Of a stretch of DNA of 5,470 nt, positions 1 through 5,470 are shown piece by piece. The stretch lies in contig MNXO01000133.1 of the NCBI GenBank assembly GCA_001872995.1, positions 1 through 5,470 of the forward strand, given 5' to 3'. The DNA comes from Bacteroidetes bacterium CG2_30_32_10. Lineage in GTDB: Bacteria; Bacteroidota; Bacteroidia; Bacteroidales; CG2-30-32-10. The notes under the pieces are model-generated. The model searched no databases, was not told where the DNA came from, and saw nothing but the letters and a program-made list of their open reading frames with translations. Numbering within the stretch: the stretch's first letter is position 1; each line of letters starts with the position of its first letter. Both the position numbers and the translations under genes were made by a program.

Positions 1-121
1 ACAAGTCATTAATAATACCTTTTTTTGCGAGATATTTAATGCGAAATTGTTCTAATTCTATGTGTGTTTCAACTTTATAGGACTCAACTTCCCTTAATAA
101 TTCTTTTATTCTTTCTTGCAT
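1..121 (-). CDS. pheS: Phenylalanine-tRNA ligase alpha subunit, N-terminal fragment (cut by left window edge)
   Basis: This is the 5' end of a gene that continues past the left edge; only 40 codons are visible. The reading frame from the ATG at 121 gives MQERIKELLREVESYK, then an Asn-free linker, and then FRIKYLAKKGIINDL. The pattern of a charged amphipathic helix followed by 'FRxKYLxKKGxxxDL' is the N-terminal antiparallel coiled coil of bacterial PheS, the arm that contacts tRNA-Phe. The full enzyme is an alpha2-beta2 cytoplasmic tetramer that charges tRNA-Phe with phenylalanine using ATP; the catalytic class II core lies outside the window. The start is supported by an upstream AAGGAAA at 9 bases. 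The gene begins 14 bases after the cyclophilin stop, so the two are probably co-transcribed. The assignment rests on recognising the conserved N-terminal motif, because no catalytic motif is visible. Confidence 0.85.
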   Translation of the reverse strand, partial: MQERIKELLREVESYKVETHIELEQFRIKYLAKKGIINDL

Positions 122-130
122 AATTGTATA

Positions 131-137
131 TTTCCTT
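131..137 (-). promoter_or_regulatory. Shine-Dalgarno sequence of pheS
   Basis: Read on the minus strand this is AAGGAAA, 9 bases upstream of the pheS ATG and overlapping the stop codon of the upstream cyclophilin gene. It is the only clear Shine-Dalgarno match before any start in this window. It fixes the pheS start at 121 and would let ribosomes re-initiate after finishing the cyclophilin gene. Confidence 0.6.
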
Positions 138-807
138 ATTTTTCAACAACTTTAACAGTCATTTTAATATCTTCTAATGGTCTGCTGTTGCCATCTACTG
201 CAACATTAGCAATTTTATCAACCACCTCAATGCCTTCTATCACTTCTCCAAAAACTGTATAATTGCCATCTAAGTGAGCTGCCCCACCAATGGTTTTGTA
301 TATTTGCCTTTGTTCAGTTGTAAACTTCTTATTGATACTTTTTTCAATAGCATCAAGAGTAGCATCATCATAATTACGTCCTTGCACAATATAGAATTGC
401 GAACCTGAAGATTCTTTATTTGGATTTACTGCATCGCCCTCGCGAGCTGCGGCTAAAGCTCCTTTTTTATGAAAATATTTTGTTACAAACTCAGCTGGTA
501 TATTATACGCTGGACCTCCATTTCCTAACATTTGACCGGGTTTTGCATTTTTAGAATCTGGGTCTCCTCCTTGTATCATAAAGTTTTTGATAACCCTATG
601 AAAAAGGGTTCCATTTAAATAACCTTCGGTAGCAAGTTTGATAAAATTATCTCTATGGTTGGGTGTTTCATCATAAAGTTTTATTTTAATATCACCAAAA
701 CTTGTACTGATAAGTACTAGTTTATTTGTGGCTTCTTTTTTACTAACAAAAGAAAATGTAATACCTAATATTACCAATGCTGTTAAAAGAAATATTAATT
801 TTTTCAT
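136..807 (-). CDS. Exported cyclophilin-type peptidyl-prolyl cis-trans isomerase
   Basis: The gene encodes a 223-residue enzyme that catalyses cis-trans isomerisation of Xaa-Pro bonds in proteins folding outside the cytoplasm. Residues 1 to about 22 are a signal peptide or membrane anchor: MKK, then a long hydrophobic stretch. There is no lipobox cysteine (the protein has no Cys at all), so it is soluble periplasmic or N-terminally anchored rather than a lipoprotein. The cyclophilin domain runs from about residue 30 to the end. Visible motifs are FHRVIKNFMIQGGDP (69-83), with the catalytic Arg71, Phe76 and Gln79; GSQFYIV (135-141); and LDGNYTVFGEVIEG (179-192). A segment of about 33 residues (144-176) separates the last two motifs. 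The position of the cyclosporin-contacting Trp of human CypA is His178, and that of CypA His126 is Tyr183. Both changes are commonly seen in bacterial cyclophilins, so activity is expected. The gene follows the omega-amidase after 103 bases and precedes pheS by 14 bases. Confidence 0.93.
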   Translation of the reverse strand: MKKLIFLLTALVILGITFSFVSKKEATNKLVLISTSFGDIKIKLYDETPNHRDNFIKLATEGYLNGTLFHRVIKNFMIQGGDPDSKNAKPGQMLGNGGPAYNIPAEFVTKYFHKKGALAAAREGDAVNPNKESSGSQFYIVQGRNYDDATLDAIEKSINKKFTTEQRQIYKTIGGAAHLDGNYTVFGEVIEGIEVVDKIANVAVDGNSRPLEDIKMTVKVVEK

Positions 808-841
808 AGCTATGTTTTTGTGTTGATTTATAAAAACGTTA

Positions 842-849
842 CAAAAATA
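842..849 (-). promoter_or_regulatory. Possible Bacteroidota -7 element upstream of the cyclophilin gene
   Basis: On the minus strand the sequence TATTTTTG matches the Bacteroidota -7 consensus TAnnTTTG and lies 34 bases upstream of the cyclophilin ATG. At the expected spacing the -33 position reads TTTT rather than TTTG, so only half of the promoter is convincing. If used, it would start a short leader and let the cyclophilin-pheS pair be transcribed independently of the aminotransferase/amidase pair. The region 808-910 is very A/T rich, so a chance match is possible. Confidence 0.35.
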
Positions 850-910
850 TAAAAAATAAGCAATTATAAAAAAGATAGTAATAAATGGAGATAAAAAGAA
901 GTAGTTCTTG

Positions 911-1708
911 TTAAGTTTTTATTTCAAAATTATCCCAATCTAAACCGACAGTAAATTGATTACGGAAATCTCTCAAGCCTTCTTTTGAAATTGAAATAGT
1001 TTCAATAAATTCTTTATTTTCTGGAAATTCTAATTTTGGAATTCCCTTGTAATCAATCACCATAGAGCATCCTGAATGTGGAGTTGAATTCCCATCTGCG
1101 CCAATACGATTTATTCCAATTACATACGCTTGATTTTCAATAGCTCTAGCTTTTAACAATGAATTCCACGCATAATTCCTTCGTTCTGGCCAATTGGCAA
1201 CGTATATTAAACAATCATACTTGTATCCATCTTTTTCATTGTATGAGTTTTTACTCCATACGGGGAAACGTAAATCATAACAAATCAAAGGACATATTTT
1301 CCAACCGTTTACATTGACAATTGTCTTTTTTTGCCCTTTTGTATATAATTTTTGCTCATCAGACAAGCAAAACAAATGACGTTTGTCATATTGTTCAAAA
1401 ATACCATCTGGTTGCATTAGTACCAAACGATTGTAATAATTATTGTTATCGCAAACCAATATACTGCCCATTATTGAAGCTTTTAATTCCTTTGCTTTGG
1501 CTTTTAGCCATTGCATGGTCTGTCCATTTATAGGTTCAGCACATTTTTTTGGATTCATTGAAAATCCAGTGTTAAACATTTCGGGAAGTACAATTAAGTC
1601 GGTATTGTCTTTAAGAGTAGAAAGCTTAATATCAAAGTTATTTAGATTTTTATTTGTATTCTCCCAAACCAAATCGCTTTGAATAAGGCTTATTTTTAAA
1701 TCTTGCAT
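911..1708 (-). CDS. Omega-amidase, nitrilase superfamily (YafV/Nit2 type)
   Basis: The gene encodes a 265-residue cytoplasmic amidohydrolase expected to hydrolyse 2-oxoglutaramate (and 2-oxosuccinamate) to the 2-oxo acid plus ammonia. The carbon-nitrogen hydrolase fold spans nearly the whole protein. The Glu-Lys-Cys triad is clear: Glu43 in LIVLPEMFNTGF, Lys109 in YDKRHLFCL, and nucleophile Cys143 in PLICYDLRFP. A further conserved Glu118 precedes the KLYTKG motif. The YDKRHLF and CYDLRFPVW strings, followed by YVANWPERR and WNSLLKARAIENQAYV, are typical of the YafV/Nit2 branch rather than of true nitrilases or NAD synthetase amidase domains. The start at 1708 matches the usual family N-terminus (MQDLKISLIQSDLVWE). 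It lies inside the end of the upstream aminotransferase gene with a 13-base overlap in a different frame, which suggests translational coupling. The neighbour supports the role, because omega-amidases complete glutamine-dependent transamination. Substrate specificity is inferred from family and context. Confidence 0.9.
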   Translation of the reverse strand: MQDLKISLIQSDLVWENTNKNLNNFDIKLSTLKDNTDLIVLPEMFNTGFSMNPKKCAEPINGQTMQWLKAKAKELKASIMGSILVCDNNNYYNRLVLMQPDGIFEQYDKRHLFCLSDEQKLYTKGQKKTIVNVNGWKICPLICYDLRFPVWSKNSYNEKDGYKYDCLIYVANWPERRNYAWNSLLKARAIENQAYVIGINRIGADGNSTPHSGCSMVIDYKGIPKLEFPENKEFIETISISKEGLRDFRNQFTVGLDWDNFEIKT

Positions 1709-2853
1709 AAAATTTTAGCTGCTTTTTCTAATGTTTCCTCCGATTTGGCAAAACAAAACCGAAGTACTTTGTGGTCAATGTTTTTATGATAAAAAGCAGA
1801 AACAGGAATAGAAGCTAATTTAAATTCTTTGGTAAGCCTTATTGCAAAGTTAATTTCGGTTTCATCGGTTATTTTATCAAAACTAAGTAATTGAAAGTAA
1901 GTTCCGGAAGCATTTAAAACTTTAAATTTAGAACTTTTTACTGCTTCTACAAAAAAATCTCTTTTCTTTTGATAAAACTCTCCAATTCCTGTATAATTGG
2001 CTTCATTGTTTATAAATTCAGCAATAGCGTGTTGTATAGGCGTATTACAAGCAAAAACAAGGAATTGGTGAACTTTTCTAAATTCAGTCATCAGGTTTTC
2101 TGGAGCAATACAATATCCCATTTTCCAACCTGTAGCATGTAAGGTTTTACCAAAGGAACAGATGACCATACTTCTTTCAGCCAAGTTAGGAAATCTACAA
2201 ACGCTTTGATGTTCTAGTTTATCGAAAATAATATGTTCGTAAACTTCATCACTTAAAATAATAATGTCCGTATTTTTGGTGATTTTTTCGAGTTGGACTA
2301 AATCTTGCGCATTTAAAATAGTTCCTGTTGGGTTATGAGGCGAATTGATAATAATCATACGTGTATTATGATTTATCATTTTTTTCACGCTACTCCAATC
2401 TATTTTATATTCGGGTGGACAAAGCTCTACACTTAATGCCGTGCCACCGTTTAGTTTTATTGCAGGAATGTAACTATCATAAGCAGGTTCAAAAACAATC
2501 ACTTCATCTCCATCTTTAATAAAAGCAGAAATAGCCGTAAAAATAGCTTGTGTTGCTCCAGCCGTAATAGTTATTTCCTTTTCGGGATGATATTGAGCAC
2601 TGTATAAATTAAATGTTTTTTTTGCGATGGCTTCTCTTAAGCTTAATACTCCTGGCATTGGTGCATATTGATTGAAACCTTGTTTCATGTACTTGTTTAC
2701 CAAGCTTATCAATTCTTTGGAAATCGCAAAATCAGGAAATCCTTGTGATAAATTTATTGCCTTTTGTTCATTAGCTAGCTGAGACATTATTGCAAAAATG
2801 GAAGTTCCCACTCCCGGTAATTTAGAGGTAATTGAGTTTGGATAAGTTGTCAT
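1696..2853 (-). CDS. Methionine aminotransferase / glutamine transaminase-like, PLP-dependent (YbdL type)
   Basis: The gene encodes a 385-residue class I/II aminotransferase of fold type I, cytoplasmic, close in length to E. coli YbdL. Such enzymes transfer an amino group between methionine, aromatic amino acids or glutamine and 2-oxo acids, including the methionine-salvage intermediate 4-methylthio-2-oxobutanoate. Landmarks numbered from the chosen start are INLSQGFPDF (33-42), NQYAPMPG (61-68), ITAGATQAI (96-104), SPHNPTG (171-177), SDEVYEH (201-207) with Asp202 binding the pyridine nitrogen, SFGKTLHATGWKMGY (233-247) with the PLP Schiff-base Lys236, and LRFCFAK (364-370) with the carboxylate-binding Arg365. 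The frame is open to an ATG at 2910. The 19 extra residues resemble nothing in the family and would cover the likely promoter, so the ATG at 2853 (MTTYPNSITSKLPGVGTSIF) is preferred. No Shine-Dalgarno is visible; the start is preceded by an A-rich stretch. The 3' end overlaps the omega-amidase start by 13 bases. Confidence 0.92.
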   Translation of the reverse strand: MTTYPNSITSKLPGVGTSIFAIMSQLANEQKAINLSQGFPDFAISKELISLVNKYMKQGFNQYAPMPGVLSLREAIAKKTFNLYSAQYHPEKEITITAGATQAIFTAISAFIKDGDEVIVFEPAYDSYIPAIKLNGGTALSVELCPPEYKIDWSSVKKMINHNTRMIIINSPHNPTGTILNAQDLVQLEKITKNTDIIILSDEVYEHIIFDKLEHQSVCRFPNLAERSMVICSFGKTLHATGWKMGYCIAPENLMTEFRKVHQFLVFACNTPIQHAIAEFINNEANYTGIGEFYQKKRDFFVEAVKSSKFKVLNASGTYFQLLSFDKITDETEINFAIRLTKEFKLASIPVSAFYHKNIDHKVLRFCFAKSEETLEKAAKILCKI

Positions 2854-2877
2854 TTTGCTTTTATATTTTTTTGTATG

Positions 2878-2885
2878 CAAAAATA
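2878..2885 (-). promoter_or_regulatory. Possible Bacteroidota -7 element for the aminotransferase/omega-amidase pair
   Basis: The minus strand reads TATTTTTG, matching TAnnTTTG, 24 bases upstream of the chosen aminotransferase ATG at 2853. A TTG lies at 2908-2910, giving a spacing of 22 bases, slightly longer than the usual 19-21. Transcription would begin around 2870, downstream of the alternative ATG at 2910, which argues against that longer start. The -33 match is imperfect, so confidence is moderate. Confidence 0.42.
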
Positions 2886-2954
2886 AACAATCTACATCAA
2901 CCATGATCAAGAAAACAAATAAAATAAATAATTGGTGAACTAAATTGCTGTGAA

Positions 2955-2986
2955 TTTGTATATTTCTAAAAATATATGTAGGTTTG
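2955..2986 (+). promoter_or_regulatory. Bacteroidota-type promoter of pgk (TTTG-N20-TAGGTTTG)
   Basis: TTTG at 2955-2958 and TAGGTTTG at 2979-2986 are separated by exactly 20 bases. Both elements match the consensus of the primary Bacteroidota sigma factor without a mismatch. Transcription would begin around 2992-2995, leaving a leader of roughly 35 bases before the ATG at 3028. The promoter lies inside the upstream extension of the pgk reading frame (a possible GTG at 2950), which shows that this extension is unlikely to be translated. Confidence 0.7.
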
Positions 2987-3027
2987 AAAATTATTTTATT
3001 AAGTATTATTCTTTAAACCAATTGTTT

Positions 3028-4218
3028 ATGAAAACAGTAGCAGATACTAATTTTGCAGGGAAAAAAGTATTGATTAGGGTTGATTTTAATGTACCTCTAA
3101 ATCATAATCGTCAGATATCTGATGATACCAGAATAAGAGAATCAATACCTACAATAAAAAAAATCTTGGATGATGGTGGTTCGGTTATTCTAATGTCGCA
3201 TCTTGGCAGACCAAAAGGAGGTTATGAAGCTGACTATTCCCTTACGCCGATTGTACCAGTTTTATCAAAAATGTTGAATAGAAATGTTATTTTTACCCGT
3301 GATCTTTTTGGTCCAAAAACTTTCGAATACTGTGCTAAACTTGTACCAGGCGATGTTTTAATGTTAGAAAACCTTCGATTTTATCCTGAAGAAGAAAATG
3401 CAGATGATACATTTGCTAAAAACATAGCATCATTAGGCGATGCTTATGTAAATGATGCTTTTGCTACTGCCCATAGAGCACATGCCTCTACTGCAACTAT
3501 CGCAAAGTATTTTCCTGATAATAAATATTTTGGCTTGCTGCTTGCCAATGAAATATACAATTTAAATAAAGTTTTACACGAAGCAACGCCTCCCTTCACT
3601 GCTATTATTGGTGGTGCAAAAGTGTCTTCTAAAATTTCAATTATTAAAAACCTTTTAAATAAGGTGGACAATCTTATTATTGGTGGTGGTATGGCTTTCA
3701 CTTTTATAAAAGCATTGGGAGGCAATGTTGGTAGTTCTTTGATAGAAGAAGATAAAATTGATATTGCTAAAAGTATTGTTCAGGAAGTAATGCTTAAAGG
3801 GGTTAATTTATATCTGCCAACAGATGCAGTTGTCGCTGGAGCTTTCTCAAATGAGGTGCCTTTTAAAACCGTTCCTGCTGATAAAATTGAAGATGGATTT
3901 ATGGGACTTGATATTGGCAAAAGAACTTGTCGCAGATATGCAGAAATAATTACTCATTCTTCCACTATTTTATGGAATGGTCCAATGGGGGTTTTTGAAA
4001 TGTCTAACTTTAAACAAGGTACTAAGTCGGTAGCTATTGCCGTTTCGAGTGCTACCATTAGCGGCTCCTTTTCTCTAATTGGTGGTGGAGACTCTGTAGC
4101 TGCCATTAACGAGTATAATCTTACCGACCAAATTAGTTATGTTTCTACAGGTGGTGGTGCTATGCTCGAATATATCGAGGGTAAAGAATTACCAGGCGTT
4201 AAAGCACTGTTGGATTAA
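3028..4218 (+). CDS. pgk: Phosphoglycerate kinase
   Basis: The gene encodes a 396-residue cytoplasmic glycolytic enzyme that transfers the acyl phosphate of 1,3-bisphosphoglycerate to ADP, giving ATP and 3-phosphoglycerate; it runs in reverse in gluconeogenesis. The length is normal for bacterial PGK. The N-terminal substrate domain shows RVDFNVP (17-23), SHLGRP (57-62), ENLRFYPEEE (114-123) and NDAFATAHRAHAST (142-155). The C-terminal nucleotide domain shows GGAKVSSK (195-202), GGGMAFTF (219-226), WNGPMGVFE (316-324), GGGDS (352-356) and STGGGAMLEYIEG (373-385). All expected motifs are present, with no frameshift. The frame extends upstream to a GTG at 2950, but the ATG at 3028 gives the standard MKTVADTNFAGKKVLIRVDFN start and lies downstream of a good promoter. 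No Shine-Dalgarno is seen. No gapA or other glycolytic gene is adjacent, so pgk looks monocistronic here. Its last 20 bases overlap the end of the convergent hydrolase gene. Confidence 0.98.
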   Translation: MKTVADTNFAGKKVLIRVDFNVPLNHNRQISDDTRIRESIPTIKKILDDGGSVILMSHLGRPKGGYEADYSLTPIVPVLSKMLNRNVIFTRDLFGPKTFEYCAKLVPGDVLMLENLRFYPEEENADDTFAKNIASLGDAYVNDAFATAHRAHASTATIAKYFPDNKYFGLLLANEIYNLNKVLHEATPPFTAIIGGAKVSSKISIIKNLLNKVDNLIIGGGMAFTFIKALGGNVGSSLIEEDKIDIAKSIVQEVMLKGVNLYLPTDAVVAGAFSNEVPFKTVPADKIEDGFMGLDIGKRTCRRYAEIITHSSTILWNGPMGVFEMSNFKQGTKSVAIAVSSATISGSFSLIGGGDSVAAINEYNLTDQISYVSTGGGAMLEYIEGKELPGVKALLD

Positions 4219-4981
4219 AGAGTTTTGCAGCAAAATATGCTATTGTATTTAATGTTTCTTCGGGTGCTTCCAAATAACCCATGTGTCCTATATTGAGGAA
4301 AAGCGATTCTGCATGTTTTGGTAAAATCAATTGTTCCGTTACTTTTGTTAATGGAATGCGGCTATCTTGCTTGCCAGCAATAAATAATATTGGTATATTG
4401 GTCTTGGATAAAAAATCATACTTATCTGTTCTTTGTCGCATTCCTTCTAATGAAGCAATAATGCTTTTTTTGGTTAAAAAGCTTTTGGCTTCAGCCTTAA
4501 GTGCTTCTATTTCTGTCTGCAAACGCTGTTTATTAGATGGAGCAAACAAGTCGGGTATAAATTGATTAATAAAATCAAGATGGTTTTGTTTTACAACTTC
4601 TATTGTCCTTGCTCGGTTTACTTTTACTTCGGGCGAATCGGCTGCTGCTTGAGAATGGAATAAACAAAGACCTTTCACTTTTTCGGGATACTTTTCAGCA
4701 TAACTCAACGACACATAACCACCCATAGAATGCCCAACTATCATAAAAGAATCTATCTGCAACTTTTTAATAACACTGTCAATAGCATCTGCCATATCTT
4801 CCATTAAATGGAATTTTCCCATACACTTGCTTTTGCCGTGTCCGGGTAAATCTATGCGAATGATTCTATACTTTTTAGAAAGTGCTTCTGAAAATTTATT
4901 CCATATCGTAAGCGATTCGGTGAAACCATGGATTAAAACAATGGCTTTCCCTTTGCCTTGGTCTTTGTAATTTAAATACAT
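4199..4981 (-). CDS. Alpha/beta fold hydrolase, substrate unknown
   Basis: The gene encodes a 260-residue single-domain cytoplasmic protein with no signal peptide. The alpha/beta hydrolase core is complete: the oxyanion-hole motif LIHGF (16-20), DLPGHGKS (44-51), the nucleophile elbow VGHSMGGYV (82-90) with Ser85, the acid Asp206 in IAGKQDSRIP, and the base His233 in IGHMGYLEAPEE. A helical cap of roughly 70 residues (about 115-185) lies between the core strands. The overall pattern resembles the MenH / 3-oxoadipate enol-lactonase / esterase group. No neighbouring gene indicates a pathway, so no specific reaction is assigned. The start at 4981 gives the typical beta-strand opening (MYLNYKDQGKGKAIVLIHG). 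No Shine-Dalgarno is visible. The gene starts 45 bases after the beta-barrel gene ends and may be co-transcribed with it. Its stop codon lies inside the convergent pgk coding sequence. Confidence 0.88.
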   Translation of the reverse strand: MYLNYKDQGKGKAIVLIHGFTESLTIWNKFSEALSKKYRIIRIDLPGHGKSKCMGKFHLMEDMADAIDSVIKKLQIDSFMIVGHSMGGYVSLSYAEKYPEKVKGLCLFHSQAAADSPEVKVNRARTIEVVKQNHLDFINQFIPDLFAPSNKQRLQTEIEALKAEAKSFLTKKSIIASLEGMRQRTDKYDFLSKTNIPILFIAGKQDSRIPLTKVTEQLILPKHAESLFLNIGHMGYLEAPEETLNTIAYFAAKLFNPTVL

Positions 4982-5001
4982 TTTAATTTTTATATATTAT
5001 A

Positions 5002-5031
5002 CAATGATAAAATCTCTTTTTAGCATTCAAA
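5002..5031 (-). promoter_or_regulatory. Weak candidate promoter for the alpha/beta hydrolase gene
   Basis: On the minus strand, TTTG (5031-5028) is followed after 18 bases by TATCATTG (5009-5002), one mismatch from TAnnTTTG. The spacing is a base short and the -33 element overlaps the last codon and stop of the upstream beta-barrel gene. It would give a leader of only about 12-15 bases. It may be real, or the hydrolase may simply be read through from upstream. Confidence 0.25.
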
Positions 5032-5470
5032 ATCTTACAAGCAATCCTAAACTTGATACAAATCCTGTATATTCAAGGTTTATAGTCTGAGGATTATAAT
5101 AAAGGTTTGCCATAAAGGGATCTGAATTATTTATATTTGATTTATACTTAATTGCAGTGTAACTCGAATGTAGATTAAAGCCAAAATGCTTATTAAAAAA
5201 ATGATTCCAACCCAAAGCTGTTTGAAAACCAAAACCATTGCTGGTAATTTCATAAGGGAAATGAGATTGATTTTTAATAGCAAGCCATGAATAAACAGGC
5301 AATATTTCTAAATATAAATTATTCTGATTTTTATTAAGAAACTTAAATTTTACAGAAATACAGATGTTTGATGACGAAACTGTATTAAAAGACTCAACTG
5401 TATCGGAGGAAGAATTATGTTGATTTATAAATCCATTGTGTTCAAATAAAAAGCCCATTGCTAATCTTTT
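5027..5470 (-). CDS. Outer-membrane beta-barrel protein, C-terminal part (cut by right window edge)
   Basis: The frame is open from the right edge to a TGA at 5027, giving 147 visible residues. There is an internal Met at 5458, but the frame continues upstream of it without a stop and no signal peptide follows it, so the true start most likely lies outside the window. The visible part has strands with alternating hydrophobic and polar residues, separated by Asn/Ser-rich turns: NLYLEILPVYSWLAIK, GFGFQTALGWNHFF, HFGFNLHSSYTAIKYK and a last strand YTGFVSSLGLLVRF. The final strand ends in a C-terminal Phe, the signal recognised by the BAM assembly machinery. It is rich in Asn, Phe and Tyr, and its only Cys is in an early turn region. 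This supports a small outer-membrane barrel of unknown function, perhaps OmpW/Omp-beta-brl-like. I do not recognise a specific family. Confidence 0.65.
   Translation of the reverse strand, partial: KRLAMGFLFEHNGFINQHNSSSDTVESFNTVSSSNICISVKFKFLNKNQNNLYLEILPVYSWLAIKNQSHFPYEITSNGFGFQTALGWNHFFNKHFGFNLHSSYTAIKYKSNINNSDPFMANLYYNPQTINLEYTGFVSSLGLLVRF

Noticed and set aside
896..909. Inverted repeat AAGAA-GTAG-TTCTT just after the omega-amidase stop, followed by T residues on the minus strand, as a possible terminator.
   Set aside because: The stem has only five pairs, four of them A-T, so it would be too weak for a convincing intrinsic terminator. A chance match is likely in such A/T-rich sequence.
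1321..1682. Two overlapping plus-strand open frames (1321-1533 and 1443-1682) opposite the omega-amidase.
   Set aside because: They are antisense to a gene with a full catalytic triad, overlap each other, and show no family signature.
2950..3027. N-terminal extension of pgk from the GTG at 2950.
   Set aside because: The extra 26 residues do not resemble any PGK N-terminus, and the segment contains a consensus promoter. The ATG at 3028 gives the standard start.
3444..3725. Minus-strand open frame of 93 codons inside pgk.
   Set aside because: It lies wholly within the well-supported pgk gene, has no recognisable motif, and is explained as a shadow of pgk codon usage.
4224..4236. Palindrome TTTTGC-A-GCAAAA shortly after the pgk stop, considered as a terminator for pgk.
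   Set aside because: The one-base loop forces the stem to open to about four or five pairs, no U-tract follows, and it lies inside the coding sequence of the convergent hydrolase.
4281..4565. Plus-strand open frame of 94 codons opposite the alpha/beta hydrolase.
   Set aside because: It is antisense to a gene with an intact Ser-Asp-His triad and has no motif of its own.
1..5470. Search for CRISPR-like repeats, transposon ends, tRNA or rRNA segments, riboswitches, retron or toxin-antitoxin genes.
   Set aside because: No direct repeats with regular spacing, transposase motifs, conserved RNA elements or small paired genes were seen. The window is filled by conserved chromosomal genes.

Overview
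The window looks like an ordinary housekeeping stretch of an AT-rich Bacteroidota chromosome. The evidence is low GC, start codons mostly without Shine-Dalgarno sequences, a promoter matching the Bacteroidota pattern TTTG-N19-21-TAnnTTTG in front of pgk, a PheS N-terminus of the Bacteroidota type, and an outer-membrane beta-barrel C-terminus ending in Phe. I see no rRNA, tRNA, CRISPR array, insertion sequence or phage gene. Coding density is high and no gap between genes exceeds about 175 bases.

Layout. Positions 1-2853 hold a leftward run of four genes. In transcription order they are a YbdL-type methionine/glutamine aminotransferase (2853 to 1696), a YafV/Nit2-type omega-amidase (1708 to 911, overlapping its upstream neighbour by 13 bases), an exported cyclophilin-type peptidyl-prolyl isomerase (807 to 136), and the first 40 codons of pheS (121 to the left edge). 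A 174-base divergent intergenic region (2854-3027) carries back-to-back promoters. From it, phosphoglycerate kinase (pgk, 3028-4218) runs rightward. The 3' end of pgk overlaps by 20 bases that of a convergent alpha/beta hydrolase (4981 to 4199). Upstream of the hydrolase, also leftward, is the 3' part of an outer-membrane beta-barrel protein cut by the right edge.

How the genes work together. The aminotransferase and omega-amidase form a plausible two-step unit. Glutamine-dependent transamination of a 2-oxo acid such as 4-methylthio-2-oxobutanoate gives methionine plus 2-oxoglutaramate, which the omega-amidase hydrolyses to 2-oxoglutarate and ammonia, making the transamination irreversible. 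The cyclophilin and pheS are closely spaced (14 bases) and probably co-transcribed, without an obvious functional link. pgk appears to be a single-gene unit with its own strong promoter. The hydrolase and the beta-barrel protein cannot be given specific substrates.

I looked for a novel system and did not find one. The observations worth checking concern gene arrangement (translational coupling, convergent overlap, start-site choice) rather than new biology.
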